Positions 16,150 through 25,782 are shown, numbered from the stretch's first letter. The stretch is DNA of 64,000 nucleotides from Pseudomonas rhizosphaerae (GCF_000761155.1 NZ_CP009533.1:1922001-1986000), one strand, 5' to 3'. Numbers and translations are program-made. The notes: generated by a model from the sequence alone, not told the origin.

Positions 16150-16895
16150 GCCTGATCACTCAGTTACAGAAACTCGATCCAGGCGCCGAGATCCTGCTGT
16201 TTGAGCTGGACGGCTCGGACTTTGGTGCCGATATCCTGCGGTTCCATGGGCATGCAATACCGCACACGCCGGAGGAGTTGGCCACCGCTGGCGCCAATGC
16301 CGATCAGTTGCCGGCCAAGTCGATCTGGTGGCAAGGCAACGAGTACGGTGCATGGCCCATGCAGATCGATGGTATCGAGGCGAACTCGGACGGCACTGCG
16401 GTCCGGCCTACCTTGAGCGTTGGCAACGTCAACGGCAGGATCACGGCGCTTTGCCTGGCCTTCGACAACCTGCTGGAATTCCAGCTGACCATGCGGCACA
16501 CCTTTGCCGAGTATCTCGACGCTGAGAACTTCCCCGGCGGCAACCCTTCAGCAAATCCATCGGAGGAAAGCATCGAGGTCTGGTACATCGACCAGAAAGT
16601 GTCGGAGAACGGCACCGCGGTTGCGTGGGAGCTGGCCAGCCCCGGCGATGTAGGCGGTGAAACGATCGGCCGGCAGATGACGCAGCTGTGCCACTGGGCC
16701 ATGACTGCCGGGTACCGCGGGCCCAACTGCGGCTATACCGGACCCTATTACGACATGGACGGCAAACCGACTACCGACCTGGCCAAGGACGAGTGCAACG
16801 GCTGCCTTGATACCGGCTGCACCGTTCGCTTCCGCGAGGGCAACCCGTTGCCCTTTGGCGGGTTCCCTGCTGTTTCCTTGATTGCCCGGAGTTGA
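16146..16895 (+). CDS. Minor tail protein L-like (iron-sulfur)
   Basis: A 249-residue lambda L homologue. The C-terminal third carries Cys residues in LCHW, NCGYTG, ECNGC and TGC, the type of set that ligates a 4Fe-4S cluster in lambda gpL. A central VNGRITALCLAFDNLLEFQL region is typical. The gene overlaps M by ATGA. It builds the tail tip hub. Confidence 0.9.
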   Translation: MSLITQLQKLDPGAEILLFELDGSDFGADILRFHGHAIPHTPEELATAGANADQLPAKSIWWQGNEYGAWPMQIDGIEANSDGTAVRPTLSVGNVNGRITALCLAFDNLLEFQLTMRHTFAEYLDAENFPGGNPSANPSEESIEVWYIDQKVSENGTAVAWELASPGDVGGETIGRQMTQLCHWAMTAGYRGPNCGYTGPYYDMDGKPTTDLAKDECNGCLDTGCTVRFREGNPLPFGGFPAVSLIARS

Positions 16896-16897
16896 GC

Positions 16898-17656
16898 ATG
16901 CGCAAGCACATCCTGGCCGCCGTGCAAGCGCACGCAGCGGCTGAATACCCGCGCGAGTGTTGCGGCCTGCTGCTTCAGATCGGCCGCAAGCAGGTATACC
17001 ACCCGTGCTCCAACGTCGCCCAGGACCCCACAGAAGAGTTCCGCATCGCGCCGGAACAATACGCCGAAGGTGAAGATCTGGGCGAGGTGATCGGCATTGT
17101 GCACTCGCACCCTGACGCCACCAGCAAGCCGTCGCCGCGTGACCTGGCCATGTGTGAAGCCACGGGCCTGCCCTGGTACATCCTTTCGTGGCCGGAGGGC
17201 GACCTGCGATCCATCACCCCCACCGGCGACACACCGTTGCTGGGCCGACCGTTCGTGCACGGGGCTTGGGACTGCTGGCAGGTCTGTGCTGACTGGTACG
17301 AACGGGAATGGGGGCTGGAGTTTCCAGCCTACGCCCGCGAGGAGGGCTGGTGGGAGAATGCTGCCGGTCCGAGCCTGTACGAGCAGGCCTTCGAGGGGGC
17401 CGGCTTCTACCAGGTCAGCCAGCCCCAGCGCGGCGACATGATCGTCATGGCCGTAGGTCGCACCGCTCACCCCAATCACGCCGGCATCTATCTGGACACC
17501 GACGTACAACTGCCAGAGACACACGCCCAAGTCTTCGGGCCAGGCCCATTCATGCTGCATCACCTGTTGGGGCGGCCGTCAGAAATTGTCGTGTTCGGCG
17601 GACCCTGGCTCGGGCGGACTCGGCTTGTGTTGCGACATAAAATGGCGCCGGGATGA
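16898..17656 (+). CDS. Tail tip protein K-like (JAMM + NlpC/P60)
   Basis: A 252-residue protein; the ATG was chosen over an in-frame TTG two codons earlier, as CGGAG is well spaced only from the ATG. The N-terminal half is a JAMM/MPN domain (GIVHSHPDATSKPSPRD). The C-terminal half is an NlpC/P60 cell-wall hydrolase: Cys in WDCWQVC and His in PNHAGIYLD. Lambda K has the same fusion. It probably processes tail protein or opens peptidoglycan at entry. Confidence 0.92.
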   Translation: MRKHILAAVQAHAAAEYPRECCGLLLQIGRKQVYHPCSNVAQDPTEEFRIAPEQYAEGEDLGEVIGIVHSHPDATSKPSPRDLAMCEATGLPWYILSWPEGDLRSITPTGDTPLLGRPFVHGAWDCWQVCADWYEREWGLEFPAYAREEGWWENAAGPSLYEQAFEGAGFYQVSQPQRGDMIVMAVGRTAHPNHAGIYLDTDVQLPETHAQVFGPGPFMLHHLLGRPSEIVVFGGPWLGRTRLVLRHKMAPG

Positions 17657-17683
17657 TACATTCTCAGTTTGAGGAGGGAGCAC

Positions 17684-18028
17684 ATGCGAATTTTGATAGG
17701 AGCATTGGGTTTGGTTTTGCTCGCGGGGTGCGTGTCGCCAGGCGATCTGGAAAAGAACAATCCCAGCATAAGCGCCAATACTTCGAAGGATCCCAAACGC
17801 TACGCGCTTTGCGTGTTCCCAAAGTGGCAGGCGGCTCGCGCAGACTCCTCCATGGTGGAGACCGAGAGCGGTTACAGGCTGTGGGTTGCCAGCAGTAACA
17901 TGGCTGACGAACTGCTGGACATCAAGAAAACCAAGTCCGGAAGTTCTGTGATGCTACGGCAGCGCATGGCCTGGTCGCCGGGTTTGGGTCGAAGCGATAT
18001 TGAGGGGGCAGTCAGATCCTGCCTTTAG
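17684..18028 (+). CDS. Phage lipoprotein inserted in the tail operon
   Basis: A 114-residue lipoprotein with a strong ribosome site (GAGGAGGG), signal sequence and lipobox LLAGC (Cys16). The mature part has one Cys in YALCVFPKW and one in the terminal SCL, so a disulfide is possible. It lies between K and I, where lambdoid phages can carry superinfection-exclusion or host-altering genes. It resembles the chromosomal lipoprotein at 46422 in length, lipobox position, Cys-Val-x(2)-W, GYxxW/F and terminal Cys-Leu. Function not known; an exclusion role is inferred. Confidence 0.8.
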   Translation: MRILIGALGLVLLAGCVSPGDLEKNNPSISANTSKDPKRYALCVFPKWQAARADSSMVETESGYRLWVASSNMADELLDIKKTKSGSSVMLRQRMAWSPGLGRSDIEGAVRSCL

Positions 18029-18047
18029 TGAGCGCCAAAACATGAGA

Positions 18048-18069
18048 GCCGCCTCCGGGCGGTTTTTTT
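18048..18069 (+). terminator. Intergenic terminator-like hairpin before I
   Basis: Stem CCGCC / GGCGG with loop TCCG and seven T; followed at once by TGGAGGAAAC-ATG. Same module as at 12462 and 18691. Confidence 0.75.
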
Positions 18070-18084
18070 ACGTCTGGAGGAAAC

Positions 18085-18672
18085 ATGGCCGCTGCAGCAC
18101 ACGATGGCCGTCTAACTGCAATCAAGCTTTCTGGCTCACTGGCTGTGAAGTTCGGCAGGCTGCATAGACGGCTACTGGACACAGGGAAATCTTGGGAGGC
18201 CTTCAAAGCGTTAAAGGCCACGATCCCTGGCTTTGAGGATGAGATCAAGCGACTTGATCGGCTGGGGATGAGATTCGCAATTTTCCGAAATGGAAAGAAT
18301 ATTGGTCAGGATGGATTCGACCGAGGCGGCACCAGGGAGATCAGGATTGTGCCCGCTGTGGGAGGGAGCAAGCGCGGTGGCGTGCTGCAAACTGTGATCG
18401 GGGCAATCCTTATCGCGGCATCATTCATACCAGGCTTCCAGGCTCTGCTGCCTATTGGCATATCACTGGTCGCTGGCGGCGTTATGCAGATGCTGAGCCC
18501 ACAGGCGAAAGGCCTTACTCAAAGCGGCTCGCCCGAGAACCTGCCGTCGTACGCCTTCGGCTCAGCCAAGAACACCACTGCCAGCGGAAATCCGGTCCCC
18601 ATCTGCATCGGCGAGCGCCGCTGGGGCGGGGCGATCATATCCGCCTCGATCTACGCCGAAGATAAGACCTAA
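18085..18672 (+). CDS. Tail assembly protein I-like
   Basis: A 195-residue lambda I homologue. An N-terminal ubiquitin-like part with IKLSGSLAVKFGRLH is followed by a hydrophobic Gly-rich segment (VIGAILIAASFIPGFQALLP, about residues 112-131) and the conserved end NPVPICIGERRWGG. It is needed for tail tip assembly and sits between the lipoprotein gene and J. Confidence 0.88.
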   Translation: MAAAAHDGRLTAIKLSGSLAVKFGRLHRRLLDTGKSWEAFKALKATIPGFEDEIKRLDRLGMRFAIFRNGKNIGQDGFDRGGTREIRIVPAVGGSKRGGVLQTVIGAILIAASFIPGFQALLPIGISLVAGGVMQMLSPQAKGLTQSGSPENLPSYAFGSAKNTTASGNPVPICIGERRWGGAIISASIYAEDKT

Positions 18673-18690
18673 CGTCACATCAGCAAACCA

Positions 18691-18712
18691 GCCGCCTCCG
18701 GGCGGTTTTTTT
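18691..18712 (+). terminator. Intergenic terminator-like hairpin before J
   Basis: Stem GCCGCC / GGCGGT with loop TCCG and seven T; followed by TGGAGGAAAGC-ATG. Almost identical to the 18048 module. Confidence 0.75.
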
Positions 18713-18729
18713 ATTGCCTGGAGGAAAGC

Positions 18730-21700
18730 ATGGGCGCAGCAGCTCACTTGGATATTACTGGCGACAAAGGCGGCGAGAGCAAGCCAAAGACGCCGGTCGA
18801 GGCGCCCGACAGCCTTCAGTCCACGAACATCGCGAAACTGTTGCTGGCCGTGGGGGAGGGTGAGTTCGATGGCATTCCAACTGCTCGCGACATCTACCTG
18901 GACAACACGCCTATCGTGGACGCAAGCGGCAACGTCAACTTCCCGGGCGTGAAGTGGGAGTGGCGCAGCGGCAGCCTTGAGCAGGAATACATCCAGGGTA
19001 TCCCCGCGGTCGAAAACGAGACCACGGTCAACGTCGAGCTGCGCAGCGACAACCCGTTCGCTCGCGCCCTGAGTAACACCCAGCTCTCCGCTGTTCGGGT
19101 TCGCATGTCATGGCCGCGCCTGGCCCAGCAGGACAGCAGCGGCAATACCAACGGCTACCGGATCGAGTACGCGATCGATATCGCCACTGATGGCGGTGCC
19201 TATGCTGAAGCTCACCGCGGCGCCGTAGACGGCAAGTCCACCAATGGATACCAGCGGTCAGTCCGCGTCGATCTGCCGAAAGCGACCTCGGGCTGGATGA
19301 TGCGTGTCCGTCGGCTCACGCCGAACGCCAACAAAGGTACCATCGCCGACACGATGACCATCGCGGGTTACACCGAGATCATCGACGAGAAACTGCGCTA
19401 TCCGAACACCGCGCTGCTGTACATCGAGTTCGATGCCCAGCAGTTCCAGAACATCCCGGCGGTGACCGTCGACTGTAAGGCCAAGCGTTGGCCAGTACCG
19501 AGCAACTACAACCCGATCAGCCGCATCTATACCGGGGTCTGGGACGGCACCTTCAAGCAGGCTTGGACCAACAACCCCGCGTTCGTGACGTACGGTCTGT
19601 GCGTCGAAGACCGCTTCGGGCTGGGTAAACGCATAAAGTCGTGGATGGTCGACAAGTGGGAGATGTATCGGATCGCCCAGTACTGCGACCAGCAGGTGCC
19701 AGATGGCGTGGGCGGCCAAGAGCCCCGTTTCCTGTGTGACCTGAACCTGCAGGGCCGTGCCGAGGCCTGGACGCTGTTGCGCGACCTGTCGGCCATCTAC
19801 CGAGGCATGGTGTACTGGGCCCACGGATCGCTGTTCATGCAGGCGGACATGCCGCGCGCGCAGGACATCGACTACGTCTTCACCCGGTCGAATGTGATCG
19901 ACGGCGAGTTCATATACGGCGGCGCTGAGCGCAGCACGCACTACAGCCGCGCTTTGGTCAGCTACGACAACCCAGCCAACAACTACGACACCGACGTCAT
20001 TCCTGTGACCGATAATGCGCTGCAGCGCCGGTACCGTGACCGACCCATCGAGTTATCGGCGATCGGCTGTACCCGTGCCTCCGAGGCGCAGCGCCGCGGC
20101 AAGTGGGCGCTGTTGAGCAACAACCAGGACCGGACCGTCACCTTCAAGACCGGCATGGAAGGCCGTATCCCGCTGCCGGGCTACGTCATTCCGGTGGCTG
20201 ACGAATTGGTGGCAGGTCGCCCGAACGGTGGCCGGATCTCGTCTGCAGCCGGCCGCGTGATCACCCTGGACCGCGACACTCCGATCAAAGCTGGTGATCG
20301 GCTGATAGTGAATCTGCCGAACGGGACCGCCCAGGCGCGCACCGTGAAGTCTGTTGCTGGGCGCGCAGTGACGGTGACCACTGATTACGGCATGCAGCCA
20401 GAATCTGAGCTGCAGTGGGCGATCGACTACGACGACCTAGCGGTTCAGCTGTTTCGCGTGCTTAAGACGGTGCGCACCCAAGACGGCGACTACGAGATCA
20501 CTGCGCTGGAGTTCAATCCGAGCAAATTCCCGGCAATCGACACAGGCGCCAAGTTGGACGAGCGCCCGATCAGCGTCATTCCGGTGACCACCGTGGCGCC
20601 GCCGGACAGCGTTTCGCTGTCGGCGGGGCACATGATTGATCAGGGGATTGCGATCAGCACCATGACCATTGCCTGGCCCGCGGTGCAGGGCGCCGTTGCT
20701 TATGACGTCGAATGGCGCAAGGACAATGGGAACTGGGTACGGCTGCAGCGCACTGGGGCGGCGTCTGTGGACGTGGTCGGTATCTATGCTGGCGCTTACC
20801 TGGCCCGTGTCCGTGCGGTGAGTGCGTTCGATATCACGTCGATCTGGAAAAGCTCGCAGCTGACCCAACTGAACGGCAAGGCCGGACTTCCGCCGGCAGT
20901 CACCTCGCTCACCACCGAGAGCTTGCTCTTCGGCATCGGTGTGCACTGGACCTTCCCGCCTGGTGCGGAAGATACCCAGCGCACCGAGCTCTGGTACAGC
21001 CAGGGTACCGACGTGACGGCAGCGACCAAGCTGTCCGACCTGGCGTACCCGCAAAGCGACCATGTGCTGCAGAACCTGCGCGCGGGTGCGGCCTTTTTCT
21101 TCTGGGCGCGCCTAGTGGATCGCACCGGCAACGTCGGCCCGTTCTACCCAGCCGGCGTGGGCGTGCGTGGTGAACCCAGCAGCGATGCTGGCGCCATTCT
21201 CGACCAGATTGCCGGCCAAGTCGGCGAGTCCGCGCTGGGCAAAGAATTGGCCGCTGAGATTGAGTTGATCAGCGGCAACGGCCCGGCCTCCGTGAATAAG
21301 CGCCTGCAGGAAGCCAAGGACCTGCTGGCCGAGCAGATTGCTGCCGTCGATACCGAGTTGGCGGGTGTGAAGACCGAGCTGCAGGAGCAGATCGACACGA
21401 TCGCCGATCTCGCCGACTCGATGCCGTACAAGCCAGACCAGGCCTATGCCATAGGCCAGGGAGTGCTGGGGGCTGATGGCGTTATCTATCAGGCAGTCAA
21501 GGCAGTGCCGATCAACATGCCGCCGCCGAACACCACGTACTGGCTGAATGTTGGTCAGGCGGTGGTCACCGCGAACGGCCTCGCCGCGCGCGTGCAGACG
21601 GTTGAGATGAAGGTAACTTCGGTCGAGGACGTGAACACCTCACAGGCCCAGCAGATCACCGGCCTGCGCACAGACGTGGACGGCAAGGCATCGGCCAGCA

Positions 21701-24279
21701 GCGTGCAGACCTTGGGCAACCGAGTGACCAGCGCTGAAAACTCGCTCACAAGCCAAGGCTCGGCCATCACAGGTCTGGACAACAGCCTGAAGACGACGAA
21801 CACCAACGTCGGCAATGCCCAGACGGCAGCAAACAACGCTGCCACGCTGGCCGGCAGCAAAGGCAAGGTGCTGGTGCAGACGGGAACGCCCGCAGTAGCG
21901 GACCAGCTGGCGCAGAACCTCTGGATCGATATTACCGGCGGGGCCAATACGCCCAAGCGCTGGAATGGCTCGGCCTGGGCGGCTGTAACCGACAAGGTGG
22001 CGACAGATGCGGCGACGGCCGCGGCCAACGCGCTGACCCAGGTGCAAACCAAAGCCGACGCCAGTGCCGTGTCGGCTCTGACGAACCGGGTTACTGCAAC
22101 TGAGACCGCCATCACTTCTCAGAGCAGTAGCATTGTCAGTCTGAACAACAACCTCTCGTATGCCGGGGGCGAGAACCTGGCCTATAACCCAGACTTCGTT
22201 AAGCCTGGTGCCGATGGAACGGTGGCCGAAGGGTATCTCACGGATGCACCCGGCTCTCCCGGTGCTTCTACGGGTGTCTTTTCGTTGGTGCCCTCCTGGC
22301 TGAATACAGCAGAGAAGGCCCAGCGCATTGCGGTCACGGGCATCAACCAGAGTGCGCTGTACAGGTCTATCCGCAACAACGGCAACAGACTGCCGAAGGT
22401 CTCTGAGGGCCAGCCCGTGGCTTCGTCGATCTTCGTGCGTGGCACAGTCGGTCTCGGTTTTCGGATCTTCATTCAGCAGGTCAACGCCTCGGGCGGTGTG
22501 CTCACAACCACAAACACGGTTATGTATTACTTGACCGGCTCTACCCAGCGAATCGCTTTGAGCGTGCCGTCTCCGGTGGCTGGCACCGTCGCCCTGGTGA
22601 TGTTCTACAGGGTATACGGCAGCGAAAGTGTTTCGGACGGGTACATTGAACTGGCCCGCCCCCAAGTTGAATACGGCAACGTGGCTACAGGCTGGAGCAA
22701 TAACGGCCAAGTGAACACGGCTGATCTGATAACGACGTCCAGTGCCATTTCCTCACTGGGCAGTAAGGTGGATCAGCAGGGCGCAGCCCTGACCTCGACC
22801 AGTAACAGCGTGGTCAGCTTGTCCAATACTGTTGCAGGTGTTCAGGGCAGCATGGGGGCCTTCGGGATTGACCCTGCTACTGGCGGGCTTTGGAATTTCG
22901 ATGCCGGCGCTGAGGGGTGGACTCCCGCGAACTCAACTCTGTCCATGGCTTCGCCCGGGGTGCTTCGGCAGACCTCTACATCTGGCGATCCCAGCATCAA
23001 AGTTGACGGGCTCAGCATCAACGGTGCGCTGTACACAAAGGTCAGAGTATCGATTACCCGTCGCGCGGGCGCGCCGGCCACTGACTGGGATGGGTTGGTG
23101 TTTTACGCCACAAGTGCCCATGGTTTTACAGCCAACTACTACAAGGCGATCCCCAATCCCAACTTGGCTGTGGGCGAAAGCAAGGTCGTTGAGTTCGACA
23201 TGGCTTCTCTTACGGCCGGGGGAAGCGACTGGACCGCAAGCACCATCACGTCTCTGCGTTTGGATATCGGTCTTTCGGGGTCTGGCGTGTTCGACTTTGA
23301 ATGGATCGTTGTGGGGCGCGTGAGTCCGGCTGCGTCGAGTCGCGCTCTTGATTCATTGACCTCCACGGTCAACCAGCAAGGGGGCAACCTGACTAGCGTA
23401 TCAGCTCGAACAACCAGTCTTGAAAACACGGTCAACAGCACCACAAGTGGCCTCGGCACCAAAGCCAGTGCATCTGCCGTAGATACACTGGCCAACAGGG
23501 TCACTGCAGCCGAAGGGGTCAACAAGAGCCAGAGCACCAGCATCACCGATCTGAACAATGGTGTATCAACGCTCCAAGGCAACCGCACCGCAACAAGTCG
23601 CGCCTTGACCTCGCTTTCCTCGGAGGTCACGCAGCAGGGTGACAAGCTGACTGCACAGGCTAAGCAGGTCACAAATCTGAGCGCGTACGTTGGGGATGTG
23701 GCAACCGTGCTCAACAACGAGACCACGGCTCGCGTCAATGCGGATCAGGCTCTGGGACAACGGGTCGACACCGTCCAGTCCACGCTGGGTGATACCAGGG
23801 CAGCAGTCCAGCAGACCTCCACCGCGCTTGCGGGGTTGAATGGGCAAGTGAACGCGCAGTACTCCGTGAAAGTGATGACAACAAGCGGTGGGATGAAGGT
23901 CGCTGCGGGCTTTGGTATTGGCCTTGAGAGCGAGGGAGGCGTAACTCAAGGGACATTTGCTGTCAGCGCTGACAGGTTCGTCGTGTTGCCATCCGACTTG
24001 AGCGGTACTTTGACATCGCCGTTCGCTGTGGAAAATGGGCAAGTCTTCTTGGCAGATGCCTATCTCAAAAAAGCCACGATCCAGCAAGGAATCGTCGGAC
24101 AGTCACTGTATTCACAAACGTACACCAACTACGGCCAGCCGGTCATGAACGTCGATTTTAACGCTGGTCAGATCCTTATCCAGAACAGAACAACCAACGG
24201 CGCCTACATGTTCATCCGACAAGATGGCATATTCATGGTGCAAAACGGCGTAGTTGTGGTGGAGTTAAGCATGGGGTAA
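18730..24279 (+). CDS. Central tail fibre / host specificity protein J
   Basis: An 1849-residue J homologue. The N-terminal ~600 residues contain the hub domains seen in lambda J (GEGEFDGIPTARDIYLDNTP near residue 40). Fibronectin-III-like repeats begin near 620. From about 950 on there are long Ser/Thr/Asn coiled-coil heptads (SAENSLTSQGSAITGLDNSL type). Two carbohydrate-binding-like beta sandwiches interrupt them, near 1145-1325 (GENLAYNPDF) and 1380-1535 (WNFDAGAEGW). The last ~135 residues resemble the DUF1983-type J C-terminus. It forms the central fibre that contacts the receptor. Confidence 0.92.
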   Translation: MGAAAHLDITGDKGGESKPKTPVEAPDSLQSTNIAKLLLAVGEGEFDGIPTARDIYLDNTPIVDASGNVNFPGVKWEWRSGSLEQEYIQGIPAVENETTVNVELRSDNPFARALSNTQLSAVRVRMSWPRLAQQDSSGNTNGYRIEYAIDIATDGGAYAEAHRGAVDGKSTNGYQRSVRVDLPKATSGWMMRVRRLTPNANKGTIADTMTIAGYTEIIDEKLRYPNTALLYIEFDAQQFQNIPAVTVDCKAKRWPVPSNYNPISRIYTGVWDGTFKQAWTNNPAFVTYGLCVEDRFGLGKRIKSWMVDKWEMYRIAQYCDQQVPDGVGGQEPRFLCDLNLQGRAEAWTLLRDLSAIYRGMVYWAHGSLFMQADMPRAQDIDYVFTRSNVIDGEFIYGGAERSTHYSRALVSYDNPANNYDTDVIPVTDNALQRRYRDRPIELSAIGCTRASEAQRRGKWALLSNNQDRTVTFKTGMEGRIPLPGYVIPVADELVAGRPNGGRISSAAGRVITLDRDTPIKAGDRLIVNLPNGTAQARTVKSVAGRAVTVTTDYGMQPESELQWAIDYDDLAVQLFRVLKTVRTQDGDYEITALEFNPSKFPAIDTGAKLDERPISVIPVTTVAPPDSVSLSAGHMIDQGIAISTMTIAWPAVQGAVAYDVEWRKDNGNWVRLQRTGAASVDVVGIYAGAYLARVRAVSAFDITSIWKSSQLTQLNGKAGLPPAVTSLTTESLLFGIGVHWTFPPGAEDTQRTELWYSQGTDVTAATKLSDLAYPQSDHVLQNLRAGAAFFFWARLVDRTGNVGPFYPAGVGVRGEPSSDAGAILDQIAGQVGESALGKELAAEIELISGNGPASVNKRLQEAKDLLAEQIAAVDTELAGVKTELQEQIDTIADLADSMPYKPDQAYAIGQGVLGADGVIYQAVKAVPINMPPPNTTYWLNVGQAVVTANGLAARVQTVEMKVTSVEDVNTSQAQQITGLRTDVDGKASASSVQTLGNRVTSAENSLTSQGSAITGLDNSLKTTNTNVGNAQTAANNAATLAGSKGKVLVQTGTPAVADQLAQNLWIDITGGANTPKRWNGSAWAAVTDKVATDAATAAANALTQVQTKADASAVSALTNRVTATETAITSQSSSIVSLNNNLSYAGGENLAYNPDFVKPGADGTVAEGYLTDAPGSPGASTGVFSLVPSWLNTAEKAQRIAVTGINQSALYRSIRNNGNRLPKVSEGQPVASSIFVRGTVGLGFRIFIQQVNASGGVLTTTNTVMYYLTGSTQRIALSVPSPVAGTVALVMFYRVYGSESVSDGYIELARPQVEYGNVATGWSNNGQVNTADLITTSSAISSLGSKVDQQGAALTSTSNSVVSLSNTVAGVQGSMGAFGIDPATGGLWNFDAGAEGWTPANSTLSMASPGVLRQTSTSGDPSIKVDGLSINGALYTKVRVSITRRAGAPATDWDGLVFYATSAHGFTANYYKAIPNPNLAVGESKVVEFDMASLTAGGSDWTASTITSLRLDIGLSGSGVFDFEWIVVGRVSPAASSRALDSLTSTVNQQGGNLTSVSARTTSLENTVNSTTSGLGTKASASAVDTLANRVTAAEGVNKSQSTSITDLNNGVSTLQGNRTATSRALTSLSSEVTQQGDKLTAQAKQVTNLSAYVGDVATVLNNETTARVNADQALGQRVDTVQSTLGDTRAAVQQTSTALAGLNGQVNAQYSVKVMTTSGGMKVAAGFGIGLESEGGVTQGTFAVSADRFVVLPSDLSGTLTSPFAVENGQVFLADAYLKKATIQQGIVGQSLYSQTYTNYGQPVMNVDFNAGQILIQNRTTNGAYMFIRQDGIFMVQNGVVVVELSMG

Positions 24280-24286
24280 TAAAATA

Positions 24287-24592
24287 ATGGCTGGGTTGAT
24301 TCTGCGTAATCCTGCAAACGGCCAAGAAATTCTAAACATGACCGGGAATTACAGTCAGGACTTGGGCTCAGTAATAACCAATGCGGTCAATGGATCGGTT
24401 TCGATCCCTTCACCGCCACCGGGGAAAACGTTGTTCTATAACATCCTGCCTCTTGTTGACCTGCAGAGGGAAAAGGGTAAGCGACCAGGTGTTACAATCT
24501 CGGGAAATACGTTGTCATGGGCCTATTCCTATAACACAAATGGCTGGGGGTACTTTTCTGCCAACTGCAAAATCTCCTATGGATATTACTAA
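24287..24592 (+). CDS. Accessory tail-tip protein (101 aa)
   Basis: A small protein starting MAGLILRNPANGQ, eight bases after J. Beta-rich by eye, with VTISGNTLSWAYSYNTNGWG near the end. The N-terminal part of the next protein has the same start (MAGLxxR) and the same SGNTxxxxY motif, so the two look like a duplicated pair. Base use is visibly more AT-rich than J. A receptor-side or fibre-accessory role is inferred from position; I do not recognise the family with confidence. Confidence 0.7.
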   Translation: MAGLILRNPANGQEILNMTGNYSQDLGSVITNAVNGSVSIPSPPPGKTLFYNILPLVDLQREKGKRPGVTISGNTLSWAYSYNTNGWGYFSANCKISYGYY

Positions 24593-25464
24593 TGGCAGGA
24601 TTAAAAGTAAGAAAGCTTGACGGTACGTTGTTGCTAGATACTCAAAGGATCACTTACGGCTTGGTGAAAAGCGGGCGGTTGACACAGGGAGAACGTTGGC
24701 CAAGAAAATACCTGAGGTCTATCCAGCTCGACCCGAACAATGGACAGAACTGGGTCGACAGCCCCGGACTTTCAGACCAAGTTTGGAACTTCACTGTTCC
24801 GAATGCCGTCGCGCCGATGCTATTTATCGTAGGGAATGGCACGTTGAACGGGTCGACGATATCAGGCAATACCATCACATATTTCTATCTGAACGCCGAT
24901 GCAAATACCAAGGTCTACGCATTCGACCAAATGCGAGAAATGGGTTCTGGACCAAGGCTGCGCTGCCGAAATGTCGCAACAGGCGCTCTAACTTTTAATT
25001 CGTATATGGTGCCATTAAACGTACTTGCGGTAGTACAAGCACCCACGATCCCAGGCGTACCGCCACCGCCTTATGGTTCTGGTGTTGATAACGGCAGCAG
25101 GGCTACAACATATGTGAACGGTTACAACCAAGATATCACGTATGGGAATAGCCAAACTGTTGCCTCGGTTATTTACTCGAAGGTAGATATCCCTTTCGCA
25201 AATGAAGAGTACGCAGCGCATCTGACATTTACTCGTGGCGCCACTGTTCAAATGCAAACACCGAGCGGTGCAAACTTTCAATTCGGATTGGAGGAGGGTT
25301 GTGGCGGATACACCGGGGGCATTCGGTTTATGTTTGGTCCAGCCGGGGGAACGCCTCAACAAAGTTCCAGCGGGAGTTGGACACTATTTTATGGAATCCC
25401 TACAGACCGTTTTCCCACGGCTCTGGTCATCCGAACCTCAAACCTACCATTTCCTTTCAACTGA
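24592..25464 (+). CDS. Accessory tail-tip protein (290 aa)
   Basis: It starts at a TAATG overlap with the 101-residue gene. Residues 1-110 resemble that protein (MAGLKVRK start and GSTISGNTITYFYLN). A Pro-rich linker (PGVPPPPYGSGV, about 154-165) leads to a separate beta-rich C-terminal domain with FGLEEGCGGYTGGIRF. AT-rich compared with the rest of the late operon, as is common for receptor-binding genes under exchange. Function inferred, family not named. Confidence 0.7.
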   Translation: MAGLKVRKLDGTLLLDTQRITYGLVKSGRLTQGERWPRKYLRSIQLDPNNGQNWVDSPGLSDQVWNFTVPNAVAPMLFIVGNGTLNGSTISGNTITYFYLNADANTKVYAFDQMREMGSGPRLRCRNVATGALTFNSYMVPLNVLAVVQAPTIPGVPPPPYGSGVDNGSRATTYVNGYNQDITYGNSQTVASVIYSKVDIPFANEEYAAHLTFTRGATVQMQTPSGANFQFGLEEGCGGYTGGIRFMFGPAGGTPQQSSSGSWTLFYGIPTDRFPTALVIRTSNLPFPFN

Positions 25465-25511
25465 TTACTCAACCGGGCCCCGTTGTGCGGCCCCTCACTT
25501 GGAGAGACACC

Positions 25512-25742
25512 ATGCCTTACATCGTCATCAACGGTGCGAACTCGTACGACCCCAACAACCAGGTGGAATACGCCACCGAAGCCGAAGCGGACGCCAAAGC
25601 GCGGGAGATCCTGCAGTCGTTCCCCCAATCGTCGATCCGGACCGCTCAGTTGCTCAACAGCTACAGCGCGAAGGTGACGATCAGCACCAAGGCCGTGCCA
25701 GAGCCCTCGCCGGCAGCAGATGAATCGCCGACTGCTGAGTAA
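25512..25742 (+). CDS. Hypothetical phage protein (76 aa)
   Basis: The start MPYIVINGANSYD follows TTGGAGAGACACC and gives a compact acidic protein; a longer in-frame reading would run back into the upstream gene. The middle is helical (ATEAEADAKAREIL), and the tail is Pro/Ser-rich. It lies between fibre-accessory genes and the lysozyme. Function unknown. Confidence 0.7.
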   Translation: MPYIVINGANSYDPNNQVEYATEAEADAKAREILQSFPQSSIRTAQLLNSYSAKVTISTKAVPEPSPAADESPTAE

Positions 25743-25759
25743 AACACCCCACTCCATAT

Positions 25760-25782
25760 GCCCGCCTCGAGCGGGCTTTTTT
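25760..25782 (+). terminator. Intergenic terminator-like hairpin before lysozyme
   Basis: Perfect 6-bp stem (GCCCGC / GCGGGC), 5-base loop and six T, then CCGGAGAAAAGC-ATG. Fourth member of the hairpin plus T plus ribosome-site series. Confidence 0.75.
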
